From NCBI GenBank assembly GCA_009917405.1, contig QZED01000001.1, positions 186,001 to 250,000 on the forward strand: a stretch of 64,000 bases of DNA, in the 5' to 3' direction. Below are positions 53,461 to 62,350 of this stretch, piece by piece. The position numbers and the translations under genes are program-made. Origin of the DNA: a bacterium c-19. Lineage in GTDB: Bacteria; Bacillota_I; Bacilli_A; Erysipelotrichales; Erysipelotrichaceae. Numbering within the stretch: the first letter of the stretch is position 1; each line of letters begins with the position of its first letter. The notes beneath the pieces were generated by a model. That model saw only the letters and a program-made list of their open reading frames with translations. It did no database searches and was not told where the DNA came from.

Positions 53461-54023
53461 TAGTCTTTTGCACGACCGGAATATTTACCATCAGCGGTAT
53501 TTACCACGATCATCTCATCCTGTTCAATAAACAGCGGAACCTTAATTTCCAAACCGCTTTCCAGCTTCGCATTTTTTGATGCACTGGTTGCCGTATCACC
53601 TTTTACCGCTGGCTCGCATTCCACAACCTGAAGTGTTGCCTTATCCGGTAAGATGACGCCTAAGATCTCACCCTCAAACATAGAGATTGTTACATCATCA
53701 TTCGGTTTGATGAAATTCATTTCCCATTCCAAGCGATCTTTTGGAATTTCAATCTGTTCATAAGTTTCATTATCCATAAATACCAAAGCGTCATCCGTAT
53801 CATATAAATACTGCATTTCCTTTTTGTCAATACGTGCCGGTTGAATTTTATCACCGCCGCCCCAAGATAGTTCTACATTAGAGCCTGTACGTAAATTGCG
53901 CACTTTTGCTTTTACAACCATTGCAGAACGTGCTGTCTTATTTTGACTTTGTTCCAATACAACAAAAATATTGCCGTCCTGTTGAATTGTCATTCCCGGT
54001 TTTAAATCATTTGAAGATATCAT
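53460..54023 (-). CDS. efp: elongation factor P, with Arg at the modified-lysine position
   Basis: This 187-residue, three-OB-fold protein enters the ribosomal E site and relieves stalls at polyproline. The family start is ISSNDLKPGMTIQQDGN. In the domain I loop the residue aligned with Lys32 of Bacillus EF-P is Arg32 (NKTARSAM by gapless alignment). I chose the ATG at 54023 with AGGTGAT upstream. It is inserted between recJ and apt relative to Bacillus and has its own terminator. Confidence 0.95.
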   Translation of the reverse strand: MISSNDLKPGMTIQQDGNIFVVLEQSQNKTARSAMVVKAKVRNLRTGSNVELSWGGGDKIQPARIDKKEMQYLYDTDDALVFMDNETYEQIEIPKDRLEWEMNFIKPNDDVTISMFEGEILGVILPDKATLQVVECEPAVKGDTATSASKNAKLESGLEIKVPLFIEQDEMIVVNTADGKYSGRAKD

Positions 54024-54208
54024 TATAATCACCTTTCTTTACTTTTTTTCCTCTACTATTTTAATTCATTTTATCGTATCCGTCAATTTATTTATGAAGG
54101 AATCAAAGAAAAGCCTGGATCGCTCTGATCGACGCAACAGTTCGAAATTTCAATTCCGATAGATTTCGGTCTTGATATAAAGGATTCCGCTCGATACAAC
54201 CAATGTCA

Positions 54209-54331
54209 TCACATTTCTGCAACAACCAGTTTACCTTGCAATTTATCTCTGTTTAACCATTGCCATTTTTCAGATAATACTAATTTACCGTTAGCTGGGA
54301 TTTGCGATATACTATGGCAACTCCGATCCAT
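54209..54331 (-). pseudogene. possible decayed coding fragment upstream of efp
   Basis: In the 356-base gap 54024-54379 the minus strand has a 40-codon frame (MDRSCHSISQIPANGKLVL start) that stops at two TGA codons in a row and then stays open for about 37 more codons. Composition looks protein-like, but no ribosome site or family is evident. It may be a relic of a small gene; chance is quite possible. The rest of the gap shows only efp's upstream region. Confidence 0.25.
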
Positions 54332-54379
54332 ACTTATTTGTGTTCATTTATGTGCAGATATAAATGCTTTTCAGAAATC

Positions 54380-55993
54380 TCATACTTCTACGATTTCATC
54401 TACAATAATATTAACCTTTTCTTCCCCGCGAAAACGATTGATTGAAAGTGATCCCAAAAAAGTAAGCTGTGATGTAGTTTGATATTTCGCATATACTGTG
54501 GAAGCGTTAAAATACAAGGCATCTACATTTGACAAGCTTTCCCATTTTACATGTTTACCGTTTGATAAAGATCTGATGCTTTGCACACGATAATCATTGA
54601 TTAAAAATAACGGCTTACTGAATCCTTCGCCGAACGGCGCCATTTGTTCAAGCTCATTCACGGCATCAATATCACATTCTGTCAGTGAACAGGCGATTGC
54701 TTCCTGCTGCACTTCTTCCGCGACCTCAATTGACTTCATTTTAGCTTGTGCATATTGATAAAACGCTGGGAAATCATCCTGATGCAACGTAATGCCGGCA
54801 GCTGCCGCATGTCCGCCGTATGCGATGAATGAAATCGGACAATCCGCAAAAAAGGTACGCAGATCGATCAAAGTGTTACTGCGAATGCTTCCCTTCCAAA
54901 TATCATCACATTGTGCAAACACCATTGCCGGCTTTTGATATTCCTCGCACAACTTAGCCGCAACGATACCTAGTAAGCCTTCATGAAACGCTTCATGATG
55001 TAGAATTACGAAATCATCTTCTTCATTTACAAGTGTCTTGGCAAACTCATTCATCTTGCTGCTCATCGTTCTGCGCTTTTGATTCAGCGCTTCAATTTGA
55101 CGTGCAAAGACAGCTATATCCGTGCGATCTTTCATCAGTAAATATCTGACCGTATTATTCGCGTTTGCAAGATCAGCCAGTCGACCAGTCGCATTCAGCT
55201 TAGGAACAATCTGAAAAGCAATCAGACGCTCATTCCATGTTTGACTGTGATCAGCACACAAGCCTTGAATCGGCAAACAGATTCCGGTTTTTAAATAAGC
55301 AATACCCTGCTTAACAATCTTTCTTGTTTCTTTCCATAACGGCATCACATCACCGATCGAAGCAACTGCCGCCAGTACGACATGCTCCTTAATTTCACCT
55401 AGTAATGCACGCGAAATCATAAGCGCGATACCGGCACCGCATAGATTTTGAAAAGGCTCTCCCATTGTGTGTGAATGCAATAAAATATCACACGGTACTT
55501 CCTGTTCCATTGTATGATGATCAGTAACAATCGTATCGATTTGTAATTCTGAACAGCGCTTTAATGCATCAAATGCCTTTACCCCGTTATCAACCGTAAT
55601 AATCAAACGATAGCCTTTTTGATGAGCAAGGTCAACTGTATCCTGATGTAAGCCGTATCCTTCCCGAAAGCGATTGGGAATATAAAACCCACTCTGTATT
55701 CCGTAACGAGTCAAGGCATCATGCAAAATTGCAGTGGCACAGATTCCGTCCGCATCATAATCACCGCATACGAGTACCTTTTCTTGATTTTGTTTTGCCT
55801 GAATAATACGTTCTGTTACATCTTTCATCCCGTCGGCACAAAAAGGATCAAGCATTTCCTGATTGCTTAATAATTCTGTTATTTGATTTTGATCTAATGA
55901 TTTTGCAGCACAGACCTTTGCCGTCAAAGTGCTTAAACCGAATGTATCTTTAATTGTTTCATAGCCTGAAACTGACAGTGCTTTAATTTTCAT
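54380..55993 (-). CDS. recJ: single-stranded-DNA exonuclease RecJ, short form
   Basis: This 537-residue DHH/DHHA1 nuclease degrades single-stranded DNA 5' to 3' in recombination and repair. Motif I is CGDYDADGICAT, motif III VTDHHT, and the DHHA1 region has FIAYGGHAAAAG; an OB domain follows. It lacks the C-terminal extension that brings the Bacillus protein to nearly 800 residues. It lies between the efp/apt genes and the ECF sigma operon; in Bacillus, recJ is directly between secDF and apt. Confidence 0.94.
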   Translation of the reverse strand: MKIKALSVSGYETIKDTFGLSTLTAKVCAAKSLDQNQITELLSNQEMLDPFCADGMKDVTERIIQAKQNQEKVLVCGDYDADGICATAILHDALTRYGIQSGFYIPNRFREGYGLHQDTVDLAHQKGYRLIITVDNGVKAFDALKRCSELQIDTIVTDHHTMEQEVPCDILLHSHTMGEPFQNLCGAGIALMISRALLGEIKEHVVLAAVASIGDVMPLWKETRKIVKQGIAYLKTGICLPIQGLCADHSQTWNERLIAFQIVPKLNATGRLADLANANNTVRYLLMKDRTDIAVFARQIEALNQKRRTMSSKMNEFAKTLVNEEDDFVILHHEAFHEGLLGIVAAKLCEEYQKPAMVFAQCDDIWKGSIRSNTLIDLRTFFADCPISFIAYGGHAAAAGITLHQDDFPAFYQYAQAKMKSIEVAEEVQQEAIACSLTECDIDAVNELEQMAPFGEGFSKPLFLINDYRVQSIRSLSNGKHVKWESLSNVDALYFNASTVYAKYQTTSQLTFLGSLSINRFRGEEKVNIIVDEIVEV

Positions 55994-56065
55994 AGTTCAA
56001 TCTCCTAATGGCATTATTGTATCATAAAAGCTTTTTTCAAGATACTGTGATACTCATGAAATGAA

Positions 56066-56095
56066 GAAAAAGCGATAGTTTTTCACTACCGCTTA
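56066..56095 (-). terminator. intrinsic terminator of the ECF sigma operon
   Basis: AAGCGGTAG and CTATCGCTT (one G-U pair) are followed by TTT and C/T residues on the minus strand, after the DUF4362 gene. Confidence 0.7.
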
Positions 56096-56115
56096 ATCAA
56101 TTTAACATAATACAT

Positions 56116-56766
56116 TTATTTTAATACATCTAAGAAAAAATAATCCTGAACCGTTGCCTGTTCTAAATCAATATCATCAGGATGCTTATTATACAAAATC
56201 CAAGAACGCTCGCCTGAATCTTCCCATTCACCGCTTTGTGCATACTGACGAATTGATATAATACTTTCCGCTAAGCTTAAATAACGATCTCTTGTATCAT
56301 CCTTCACTAAATAGATGCGATCGCTTTTACTGTCATACAGCACATCGGCAATCACCAAATCACCCTCAACCGTTGTTTGAACGACTCTGATAAAGGCCGT
56401 TTGTTTGTTTTTAAGCTTCATGTTAAATTCGTTATATAGTTTACGATTGGTTTTCGTATTGTCAAAAATACTGTTGATATAGCAATTATCCCTTACTGCA
56501 TCCTCATACTTATAATTCTGCGGCAGTTCACGGATATCCTGATATGCACCTGCGGCTTTTGTTTGATAAATTTGATTCAACCAGTTTTCTTTATCATCAA
56601 GAGTATTCAGATTCATATTTTCAAGACCTGTTTTCGCTTGACTTTGTTGATTATTGTCTTTTTCCTTCACAACCTTTGTTTGCGCAACTGTTTTCATTCC
56701 AAGCATACTTACCGCGATACAGATCAAGATGACTGCACTTCCGATAGATAGTACTTTTTTACTCAT
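56116..56766 (-). CDS. exported DUF4362-like protein
   Basis: This 216-residue protein has an N-terminal membrane anchor or signal (about residues 6-24) and an outer region with a DUF4362-like domain, marked by FIRVVQTTVEGDLVIADVLY and VKDDTRDRYLSL. The central part is polar. It is the last gene of a three-gene operon with an ECF sigma factor and its anti-sigma protein, so it is probably an output of or sensor for that system. Function is unknown. Confidence 0.75.
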   Translation of the reverse strand: MSKKVLSIGSAVILICIAVSMLGMKTVAQTKVVKEKDNNQQSQAKTGLENMNLNTLDDKENWLNQIYQTKAAGAYQDIRELPQNYKYEDAVRDNCYINSIFDNTKTNRKLYNEFNMKLKNKQTAFIRVVQTTVEGDLVIADVLYDSKSDRIYLVKDDTRDRYLSLAESIISIRQYAQSGEWEDSGERSWILYNKHPDDIDLEQATVQDYFFLDVLK

Positions 56767-56793
56767 GATTTAACACTCCCTTCCGTAATCCGA

Positions 56794-57528
56794 TCATTCC
56801 TTTGTGATAGAATGTAATAATGCAATTAATTCACTTTCGGTAATGTTTGCGGTTTCTACCGTTACATTCATTTGATTCAATTTGAGCTGAGCGATATATG
56901 AGTTATCATAGCGGTAAACATACAGCTTTTGTTTATTCATAATCGAAGCCTTTCCTTCCTCAATGTATTCCGCATAGAACGGTTGATTGCCCTTTGTATA
57001 GCGGATTCTGATACTGCGATCGTTGTCCTTGTCTGTATATGACTTTTCATACTGAAGCAGATCCTCGTTATTTTTATTCGTATCGGACTGTAAATGATAG
57101 GTATAATTTCTCTCTGAGTCCATCAGATCATCTGGGATATCAAGTCCGCTTAAGTCAAGGCAATCAATCGCAGCATTCGCTTGTACGCCGGAAGCAGTAT
57201 CAAGCAATTCTCGATAACAGTCGTCAAAAATCATCTCACCCTCGATCTTTTTACAATCCTCTGCATCATTTTCAATGTGGATCGGCTTTGATATCTCATT
57301 GATATGAAATATGACTTCTTTATCCTTTGAAGCTATCTGATTTCTTTGACCGTATAAAACACATGCCGCAACAAGCACAAGCATAAAAGCCGTTGCTGTT
57401 CTCAGCCATTTCCCGTAAACAACCTGCTTTTGCGGTTCACTTGTAATTCGCTCTAATATCCTTTGACGATTTTTCTCTTGATTCAGCTTTTCATGAAACA
57501 GCTTTTTCATCATTTCCTTATTAGTCAT
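56794..57528 (-). CDS. putative anti-sigma factor, single-pass membrane protein
   Basis: This 244-residue protein has a cytoplasmic N-terminal helix region (about 1-40), one membrane helix (about 45-62) and an outer domain of about 180 residues with several Tyr and acidic residues. It starts eight bases inside the end of the sigma factor gene, and this coupling is typical for anti-sigma factors. No HxxxCxxC zinc motif is present. I chose the ATG at 57528, following AAGGAAAG. Assignment depends on layout and neighbourhood. Confidence 0.75.
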   Translation of the reverse strand: MTNKEMMKKLFHEKLNQEKNRQRILERITSEPQKQVVYGKWLRTATAFMLVLVAACVLYGQRNQIASKDKEVIFHINEISKPIHIENDAEDCKKIEGEMIFDDCYRELLDTASGVQANAAIDCLDLSGLDIPDDLMDSERNYTYHLQSDTNKNNEDLLQYEKSYTDKDNDRSIRIRYTKGNQPFYAEYIEEGKASIMNKQKLYVYRYDNSYIAQLKLNQMNVTVETANITESELIALLHSITKE

Positions 57529-58066
57529 TGATATCACTTTCCTTTTCCATAAAGCGCTGTAGCTCCTTCAATGTTCGATATAAGCAATTCTTTACATAGG
57601 ATTCACCAACACGCAGTGTCCCAGCAATTTCTTTGATTGTCAGCTCTGAGTTATAATATAAGAAAAAGATTTTTTGTATATTAGTTGATTTCGTATTTAA
57701 ATAGCTCCAAACAGATTCTAAGTCGCATTTATCATAAACAAGCTGTTCAATATCCGTTTCATCCTCAAACTTATCAATTAATTCTATTTCATCCTTTTCC
57801 TTACTGAACAATGAAATTGTCTTAAATCTGTATAAATAGCCATAATATTGATAAATCTTATGCCTCGCAATCCCGATAATATATGCATTCGTATGCTTGA
57901 TTTTATGATGCGTGATGATTTTCTTATATACCTCGATATATATCTCTTGTACGATATCATTCACATCAGACAGATTTGCGCATTTACAAACTACATATTT
58001 TAATACACCTTGGTAGGTGTTCTCATATATCTCATTGAATTTCTCAAGGTTATTTTGACCGGTCAT
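57521..58066 (-). CDS. ECF-type RNA polymerase sigma factor
   Basis: This 181-residue protein has sigma region 2 (FNEIYENTYQGVLKYV, VNDIVQEIYIEVYKKI, with TNAYIIGIARHKIYQYY) and region 4 (FFLYYNSELTIKEIAGTLRVGESYVKNCLYRTLKELQ). There is no region 3, so it belongs to the extracytoplasmic-function class. A GAGGTGAT ribosome site precedes the ATG. The operon continues with an anti-sigma-like gene and a DUF4362 gene. Confidence 0.92.
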   Translation of the reverse strand: MTGQNNLEKFNEIYENTYQGVLKYVVCKCANLSDVNDIVQEIYIEVYKKIITHHKIKHTNAYIIGIARHKIYQYYGYLYRFKTISLFSKEKDEIELIDKFEDETDIEQLVYDKCDLESVWSYLNTKSTNIQKIFFLYYNSELTIKEIAGTLRVGESYVKNCLYRTLKELQRFMEKESDIND

Positions 58067-58093
58067 CTTATCACCTCACTATATTTGTTGGAA

Positions 58094-58123
58094 ATTATGA
58101 CGAAAAAGTTTCAAGAATTTCAA
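58094..58123 (-). promoter_or_regulatory. candidate promoter of the ECF sigma operon
   Basis: On the minus strand TTGAAA, an 18-base spacer and CATAAT lie 28-57 bases before the ATG. A nearby GAAAC...CGTC pair resembles ECF elements, but the spacing is far too short. Confidence 0.4.
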
Positions 58124-58188
58124 TTTATTTTAACACAATTTATCTTAATGATAATGAGTATACCCTTTGAATCAAACAAAGACTCAAG

Positions 58189-58209
58189 AAAAAAAGGCAA
58201 ATTGCCTTT
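58189..58209 (-). terminator. intrinsic terminator after the XRE remnant
   Basis: AAAGGCA and TTGCCTTT form a small hairpin followed by TTTTT on the minus strand. Confidence 0.6.
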
Positions 58210-58222
58210 CTGTTATAACAAG

Positions 58223-58318
58223 CTATTCCGGTAAATCATCGATATCACAACCAAGTGCCTTCGCAAGATTGTTGACTACCTTGACCTGTGCTACTATCGT
58301 TACAACGATAGTATGTCA
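58223..58318 (-). pseudogene. C-terminal remnant of an XRE-type regulator
   Basis: The minus-strand frame ending at TAG 58223 reads QVKVVNNLAKALGCDIDDLPE, which is the usual C-terminus of small XRE repressors. The frame is closed by a TGA about 30 codons upstream, with no start codon and no helix-turn-helix. It is followed by a terminator and preceded by a TTGACA and a large palindrome. The gene seems to have lost its N-terminal half. Confidence 0.6.
58292..58313. repeat. 10-bp-arm palindrome next to TTGACA
   Basis: The perfect arms TACTATCGTT and AACGATAGTA are separated by 2 bases. On the minus strand TTGACA (58319-58314) abuts it, so it fills the -35/-10 spacer of a possible promoter: a likely operator of a lost or distant regulator. 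Confidence 0.7.
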
Positions 58319-58332
58319 ACAAATCAAAGAAT

Positions 58333-58370
58333 AAAAAAACTGCCAAAGCACAATACAGTGCTTCAGCAGT
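58333..58370 (-). terminator. strong terminator of secDF
   Basis: On the minus strand ACTGCTGAAGCAC pairs with GTGCTTTGGCAGT, followed by TTTTTTT, just after secDF. Confidence 0.9.
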
Positions 58371-58384
58371 CAAATTTTTACTTA

Positions 58385-60670
58385 TTAATCGTTGACACCC
58401 GGAACGATCAATTCCTCGATATCATCAACCTTTTTACGCTTAGCCTTTTTCTTTTTCGGTTTCATATGAATTCGGATATAATACCACAACTGAGCTGCGA
58501 TAAATACCGATGAACCCGCACCTGCAAGCAAGCCGACGCACAACGTCAGATTGAATGAGGTAATTGCGCCGCTGCCCATCAGCAACAGACATACGACCGG
58601 CAATAAGGTCGTGAAAGTGGAAAGAATAGAACGAGCGAAGGTGCTCTGTAAAGCATCGTTCACAATCGTTTTATAAATTTCCGGAGTCAACTTCTCATGC
58701 TTATGCAGACGAACATTATCGCGAATACGGTCAAATACGACAATCGAGTTATTGATTGAGTAACCGATAATTGCCAGCATTACCGCAATAATATCCGTAT
58801 TGATTTCCATTCTCAGAATCGCGCAGACAGCTAAGATGATGAATACATCATGAATCAAGGCTACGATACCTGATAATGCGTAATCCCATTTAAAACGAAC
58901 AGATACATAAATCAATACACCGATCCATGCCAATACGGAGATAATGATCGCATTACGCACAAGCTCGCGACCGATAATCGGTTGTACGACATTATCACTG
59001 ACCTCGGCGTTATATGTCTTTCCTAAACTTGTTTTAGCCTTTTCCATTACCTCGGTATCAATCGCATCCTTACTGAATACAGACGCAATATTGTTTTGCT
59101 CACCGTTGATTTTAATACTGTTAGCTTTAATACCTAATTCCTGCAGCTGCGCAGAAAGCTGATCCTTGGCAATTTCCTTATCACTTTCGATCTGTAGCTT
59201 CGTACCACTTGTAAAGTCGATGCCCAGATTTAAGATACCGTTTCCGCTGAAGCCGTTAAAGCCCATGAAGCAAACCGCTACCGCTAAAATTGCCAATGAA
59301 GTATAGATGAAGTATTTTGCTTTTGCAACAAAATCAAACTTCGCAAAACGTCCGTACTGACGGCGCTCCTCACCCTTCATCACATCCGGAACATCACTTT
59401 GTTTTACGGCAAACCATGCGTATTTACCGTCGCACATGCCGCTTTCAACCAAAAGCTTCAACAAGAATTTCGCAACGAATACGATTACCACCATCGTAGT
59501 AAACACGGAAATGATCAGCATTGTTGCGAAGCCCTTTACACTTCCGGTACCGAACATATAAAGAATCAATGCGGAAATAAAGGTCGTCAGCTGTGCATCC
59601 AAAATCGTCGTAAAGGATTTTGAGCTTCCCTCATAGAACGCTGTTTTTACACTGCGTCCGCTGTGCATCGCATCCTTGATACGCTCAAAGGTCAAGATAT
59701 TAGAGTCACAAGCCATACCGACACCTAATACGAGCGCCGCAATACCCGATAGCGTAAATACCGCACCCATAGCGTTATAAACCAAGAATACAATAAATAC
59801 ATAAGCCGCAATCGTAATTGCCGAAATAACACCCGGCAAACGATAATAAGCGATCATAAACAACATGATCAGCGCAACGCCGATACCGCCGGCAAGCATG
59901 GTTTTAGAGAATGCATCAATACCATAGTCCGCACTGACCGCATTGGAATATACCTCATTCATTTTTACCGGTAATGAACCGCTGTTGATCAAATCAGCCA
60001 ATTCTCTTGCTTCATCCTCACTGAAGTTACCGGAAATTTCAACATTCGGTGAATCGATCGTCTGAGATACGGTCGCTGCCGATATGTATTTCGGATCCTC
60101 ACTGGTACTCTGTTTCGCATAAGAATCAGTTGCTTCATCAAAATCAAGCCATGCCACAATCAGATTCTGACCGCTGCCTCTTTGGGAAATCGTTTCCGTC
60201 ACATCACGGAATACTGACTGATCGGCAAGCTTTAAGGAAACCTTTGCTCTGCCGTATTCGTCATAAGCCAAGGAAGCACTGCCTTCCTGAAGAACTTTCG
60301 CATCCATCAACAGCTTATCATCCACATCACGGAAAGTCAAATTCGCTGTAGAAGAAATCATTCTGCGGGCAGCTTCTGGATCATGAACATCAGCCAACTG
60401 CACACGAACACGATTATCCCCTTCTACCTGAATTACAGGCTCATTGACACCAAGTGTATTAACACGCTTGCTGATGGAGCGCACAACTGCCTCCATACTC
60501 GGTAATTCATCATTTTCACTAAGCGGTGTAATTTCATATAAAATCTCAAAACCACCTTTTAAGTCAAGACCAAGACGCATATTATCACGAATATCGCCAA
60601 AGAACGCAATAATAATTGCCAAAATCGCGAGTACGGTTATACCGAAAACCGTTAAACGAGACTTTTTCAT
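58385..60670 (-). CDS. secDF: SecDF fused protein translocase subunit
   Basis: This 761-residue protein has SecD and SecF joined in one chain. Each half has one N-terminal helix, an outer domain and five more helices. Motifs include GLDLKGGFEILYE, LGVGMACDSNILTFERIKD (SecD half), LGIDFTSGTKLQI and NNSIVVFDRIRDN (SecF half). It uses the proton gradient to pull exported proteins from SecYEG. It overlaps the upstream comN gene by 4 bases and ends in a strong terminator. Confidence 0.96.
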   Translation of the reverse strand: MKKSRLTVFGITVLAILAIIIAFFGDIRDNMRLGLDLKGGFEILYEITPLSENDELPSMEAVVRSISKRVNTLGVNEPVIQVEGDNRVRVQLADVHDPEAARRMISSTANLTFRDVDDKLLMDAKVLQEGSASLAYDEYGRAKVSLKLADQSVFRDVTETISQRGSGQNLIVAWLDFDEATDSYAKQSTSEDPKYISAATVSQTIDSPNVEISGNFSEDEARELADLINSGSLPVKMNEVYSNAVSADYGIDAFSKTMLAGGIGVALIMLFMIAYYRLPGVISAITIAAYVFIVFLVYNAMGAVFTLSGIAALVLGVGMACDSNILTFERIKDAMHSGRSVKTAFYEGSSKSFTTILDAQLTTFISALILYMFGTGSVKGFATMLIISVFTTMVVIVFVAKFLLKLLVESGMCDGKYAWFAVKQSDVPDVMKGEERRQYGRFAKFDFVAKAKYFIYTSLAILAVAVCFMGFNGFSGNGILNLGIDFTSGTKLQIESDKEIAKDQLSAQLQELGIKANSIKINGEQNNIASVFSKDAIDTEVMEKAKTSLGKTYNAEVSDNVVQPIIGRELVRNAIIISVLAWIGVLIYVSVRFKWDYALSGIVALIHDVFIILAVCAILRMEINTDIIAVMLAIIGYSINNSIVVFDRIRDNVRLHKHEKLTPEIYKTIVNDALQSTFARSILSTFTTLLPVVCLLLMGSGAITSFNLTLCVGLLAGAGSSVFIAAQLWYYIRIHMKPKKKKAKRKKVDDIEELIVPGVND

Positions 60671-60960
60671 TCTTTTCCTCCTCCAATCAAATCGTTAAAT
60701 TCATTTAATTTCATTTGTGAGCCAACAATTACCGCCTGACTCGATAAATATTGTACCACTTCATTGGCGCTGAGTTTAAAAATATCATCAATTGCCTCAT
60801 AAACACAGCGGGGACGATGATGTGACCACTTTAATCCCAACAAAGCACTCTCCACATGTTCATAAGTCAAAGAGGATAATTCTTCTCGCTTTAACTGGCT
60901 TGTTTTTAAAGCGATTGCCAATTTAATATGTTTATCCCGGGTTAATATCGGTTCACTCAT
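60667..60960 (-). CDS. comN: ComN-like post-transcriptional regulator
   Basis: This 97-residue protein is related to the family annotated as post-transcriptional regulator (ComN, YrzD). The recognised pattern is a helical protein with LGLKWSHHRPRCVYEAIDDIFKLSANEVVQYLSSQA. In Bacillus, comN sits just upstream of secDF and affects comE mRNA and localisation at the division site. I chose the ATG at 60960, preceded by GAGGAGG. Its stop overlaps the secDF start. Confidence 0.82.
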   Translation of the reverse strand: MSEPILTRDKHIKLAIALKTSQLKREELSSLTYEHVESALLGLKWSHHRPRCVYEAIDDIFKLSANEVVQYLSSQAVIVGSQMKLNEFNDLIGGGKE

Positions 60961-61024
60961 AAAATCCTCCTCAGTACCATAACATATATTATAAAACAAA
61001 ATCAATGAAATGTGGAGATAAAAC

Positions 61025-62350
61025 ATGAAAAAAACAATTATAAAATCAACATTTTATCTAATATTGATGTCAATCGGCGCAAAAATACTCTCTTTTGCGG
61101 TCAGAATTCTATTGGCACGCACATTATCAGCCGATGCGATGAACCTTTATTCCCTCGCAGCACCGACAATGGTATTTGTCATTACTCTGGCACAAATGGG
61201 TATTCCCGCTGCCTTAAGCAAGGTGATTGCACAAAAAGACAGCGCCAAGCAGCCGATAAAGGCGAGCGTAATTATTTCGGTATGTAATAATATCATTGTT
61301 ACCGGATGCTTTCTTTTGATGATTCCTTTTTTAGCAAAGACAATTTTAAAACAAAATCAGCTGATTGATGTGCTGTATGCAATTCTGCCGCTGATTCCAA
61401 TGGTAACACTTTCCGGTATCTTAAAAGGCTATCTATTCGGAAAACAGCTTCATCTTTCTGCCACTGCCTGTCAGTTTTTTGAAGAAGGTACAAGAATTGT
61501 TTATTTAATAATCGTTTTTTCTCTGCATCCGCAAATGGATATTTTAACTATGGCAAAAACTGCGATGCTATCAGTGACGATCGGTGAAATCGGCAGCTCC
61601 CTGTTTATGCTTTTCATCATCGCAAAAAAAAGCCGCAGAATCCCGCTGCCCTTTACCACTTTATTTACCGATCTGCACCGCAACGCTTTTGATGAAGTGC
61701 TGACTATATCAATACCGATGACCGGAAGCCGCTTGATCGGCTCCTTAACCTATTTTCTAGAACCGATCATTATGGTCATCGGACTGCAAAGCCTGCAAGC
61801 AGAAGCTATGGTAAGTGCCTACGGACAGTTAAACGGCTATGTGCTGCCGATTTTAACAATGCCTTCCTTTATCACCGTAACCTTAAGTAATTTTCTGCTT
61901 CCCTCATTTACGTATCATCACACAAGAGGCAACCATAAAACCGCCGGAAGACTGTTTTTACTGATTATCGCTACTTGCTTTTTCATCGGCTTATCCTGTT
62001 CCTTTTTGTGTTTCCAGTTCAGTGATGAATTAATGCAGCTGTTTTACCACAGTGCGCGCGGAGCGGACTTGTTAAAGCAGCTGGCATGGCCGTTTGCCTT
62101 TTATGCTCTACAACCACCCTTGGCCAGTATGCTTCATGCGCTCTCCTATTCACGCAATACCATGGTAGATACGTTCAGCGGTTCCTTCATTCGATTGTTA
62201 TGTGTAGGACTGTTTACCGGAGTATTCGGCACCCATTCTCTCGCATTAGGCTTAACAATCGGAATGATGATCACCACGCTCATGCATGCCTTCAACGTAG
62301 CCTTTGCCTTGCAAAAATCAAGTCGCTCAACTCAAAAAGCGATCAGTTGA
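61025..62350 (+). CDS. spoVB: SpoVB-like polysaccharide/lipid flippase (MVF/MATE-type)
   Basis: This 441-residue membrane protein has 12-14 helices and is of the MOP exporter superfamily (PST/MVF group, like SpoVB, Wzx and MurJ). The start is KSTFYLILMSIGAKILSF, and Gly/Pro-rich loops and GxLKGYxxG-type motifs match SpoVB. Such proteins flip lipid-linked sugars across the membrane. It is transcribed divergently from comN with 64 bases between. The order ruvB-yrzE-DUF421-spoVB-comN-secDF is as in Bacillus. Confidence 0.87.
   Translation: MKKTIIKSTFYLILMSIGAKILSFAVRILLARTLSADAMNLYSLAAPTMVFVITLAQMGIPAALSKVIAQKDSAKQPIKASVIISVCNNIIVTGCFLLMIPFLAKTILKQNQLIDVLYAILPLIPMVTLSGILKGYLFGKQLHLSATACQFFEEGTRIVYLIIVFSLHPQMDILTMAKTAMLSVTIGEIGSSLFMLFIIAKKSRRIPLPFTTLFTDLHRNAFDEVLTISIPMTGSRLIGSLTYFLEPIIMVIGLQSLQAEAMVSAYGQLNGYVLPILTMPSFITVTLSNFLLPSFTYHHTRGNHKTAGRLFLLIIATCFFIGLSCSFLCFQFSDELMQLFYHSARGADLLKQLAWPFAFYALQPPLASMLHALSYSRNTMVDTFSGSFIRLLCVGLFTGVFGTHSLALGLTIGMMITTLMHAFNVAFALQKSSRSTQKAIS

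Noticed and set aside
58080-58125. Autoregulatory ECF promoter (GAAAC...CGTC) before the sigma gene
   Set aside because: The two elements are only 5 bases apart instead of about 16, so a sigma-A promoter is the better reading.
62327-62350. Overlap of spoVB and DUF421 3' ends as a special antisense control
   Set aside because: A 24-base tail-to-tail overlap is common in compact genomes; no added structure was seen.
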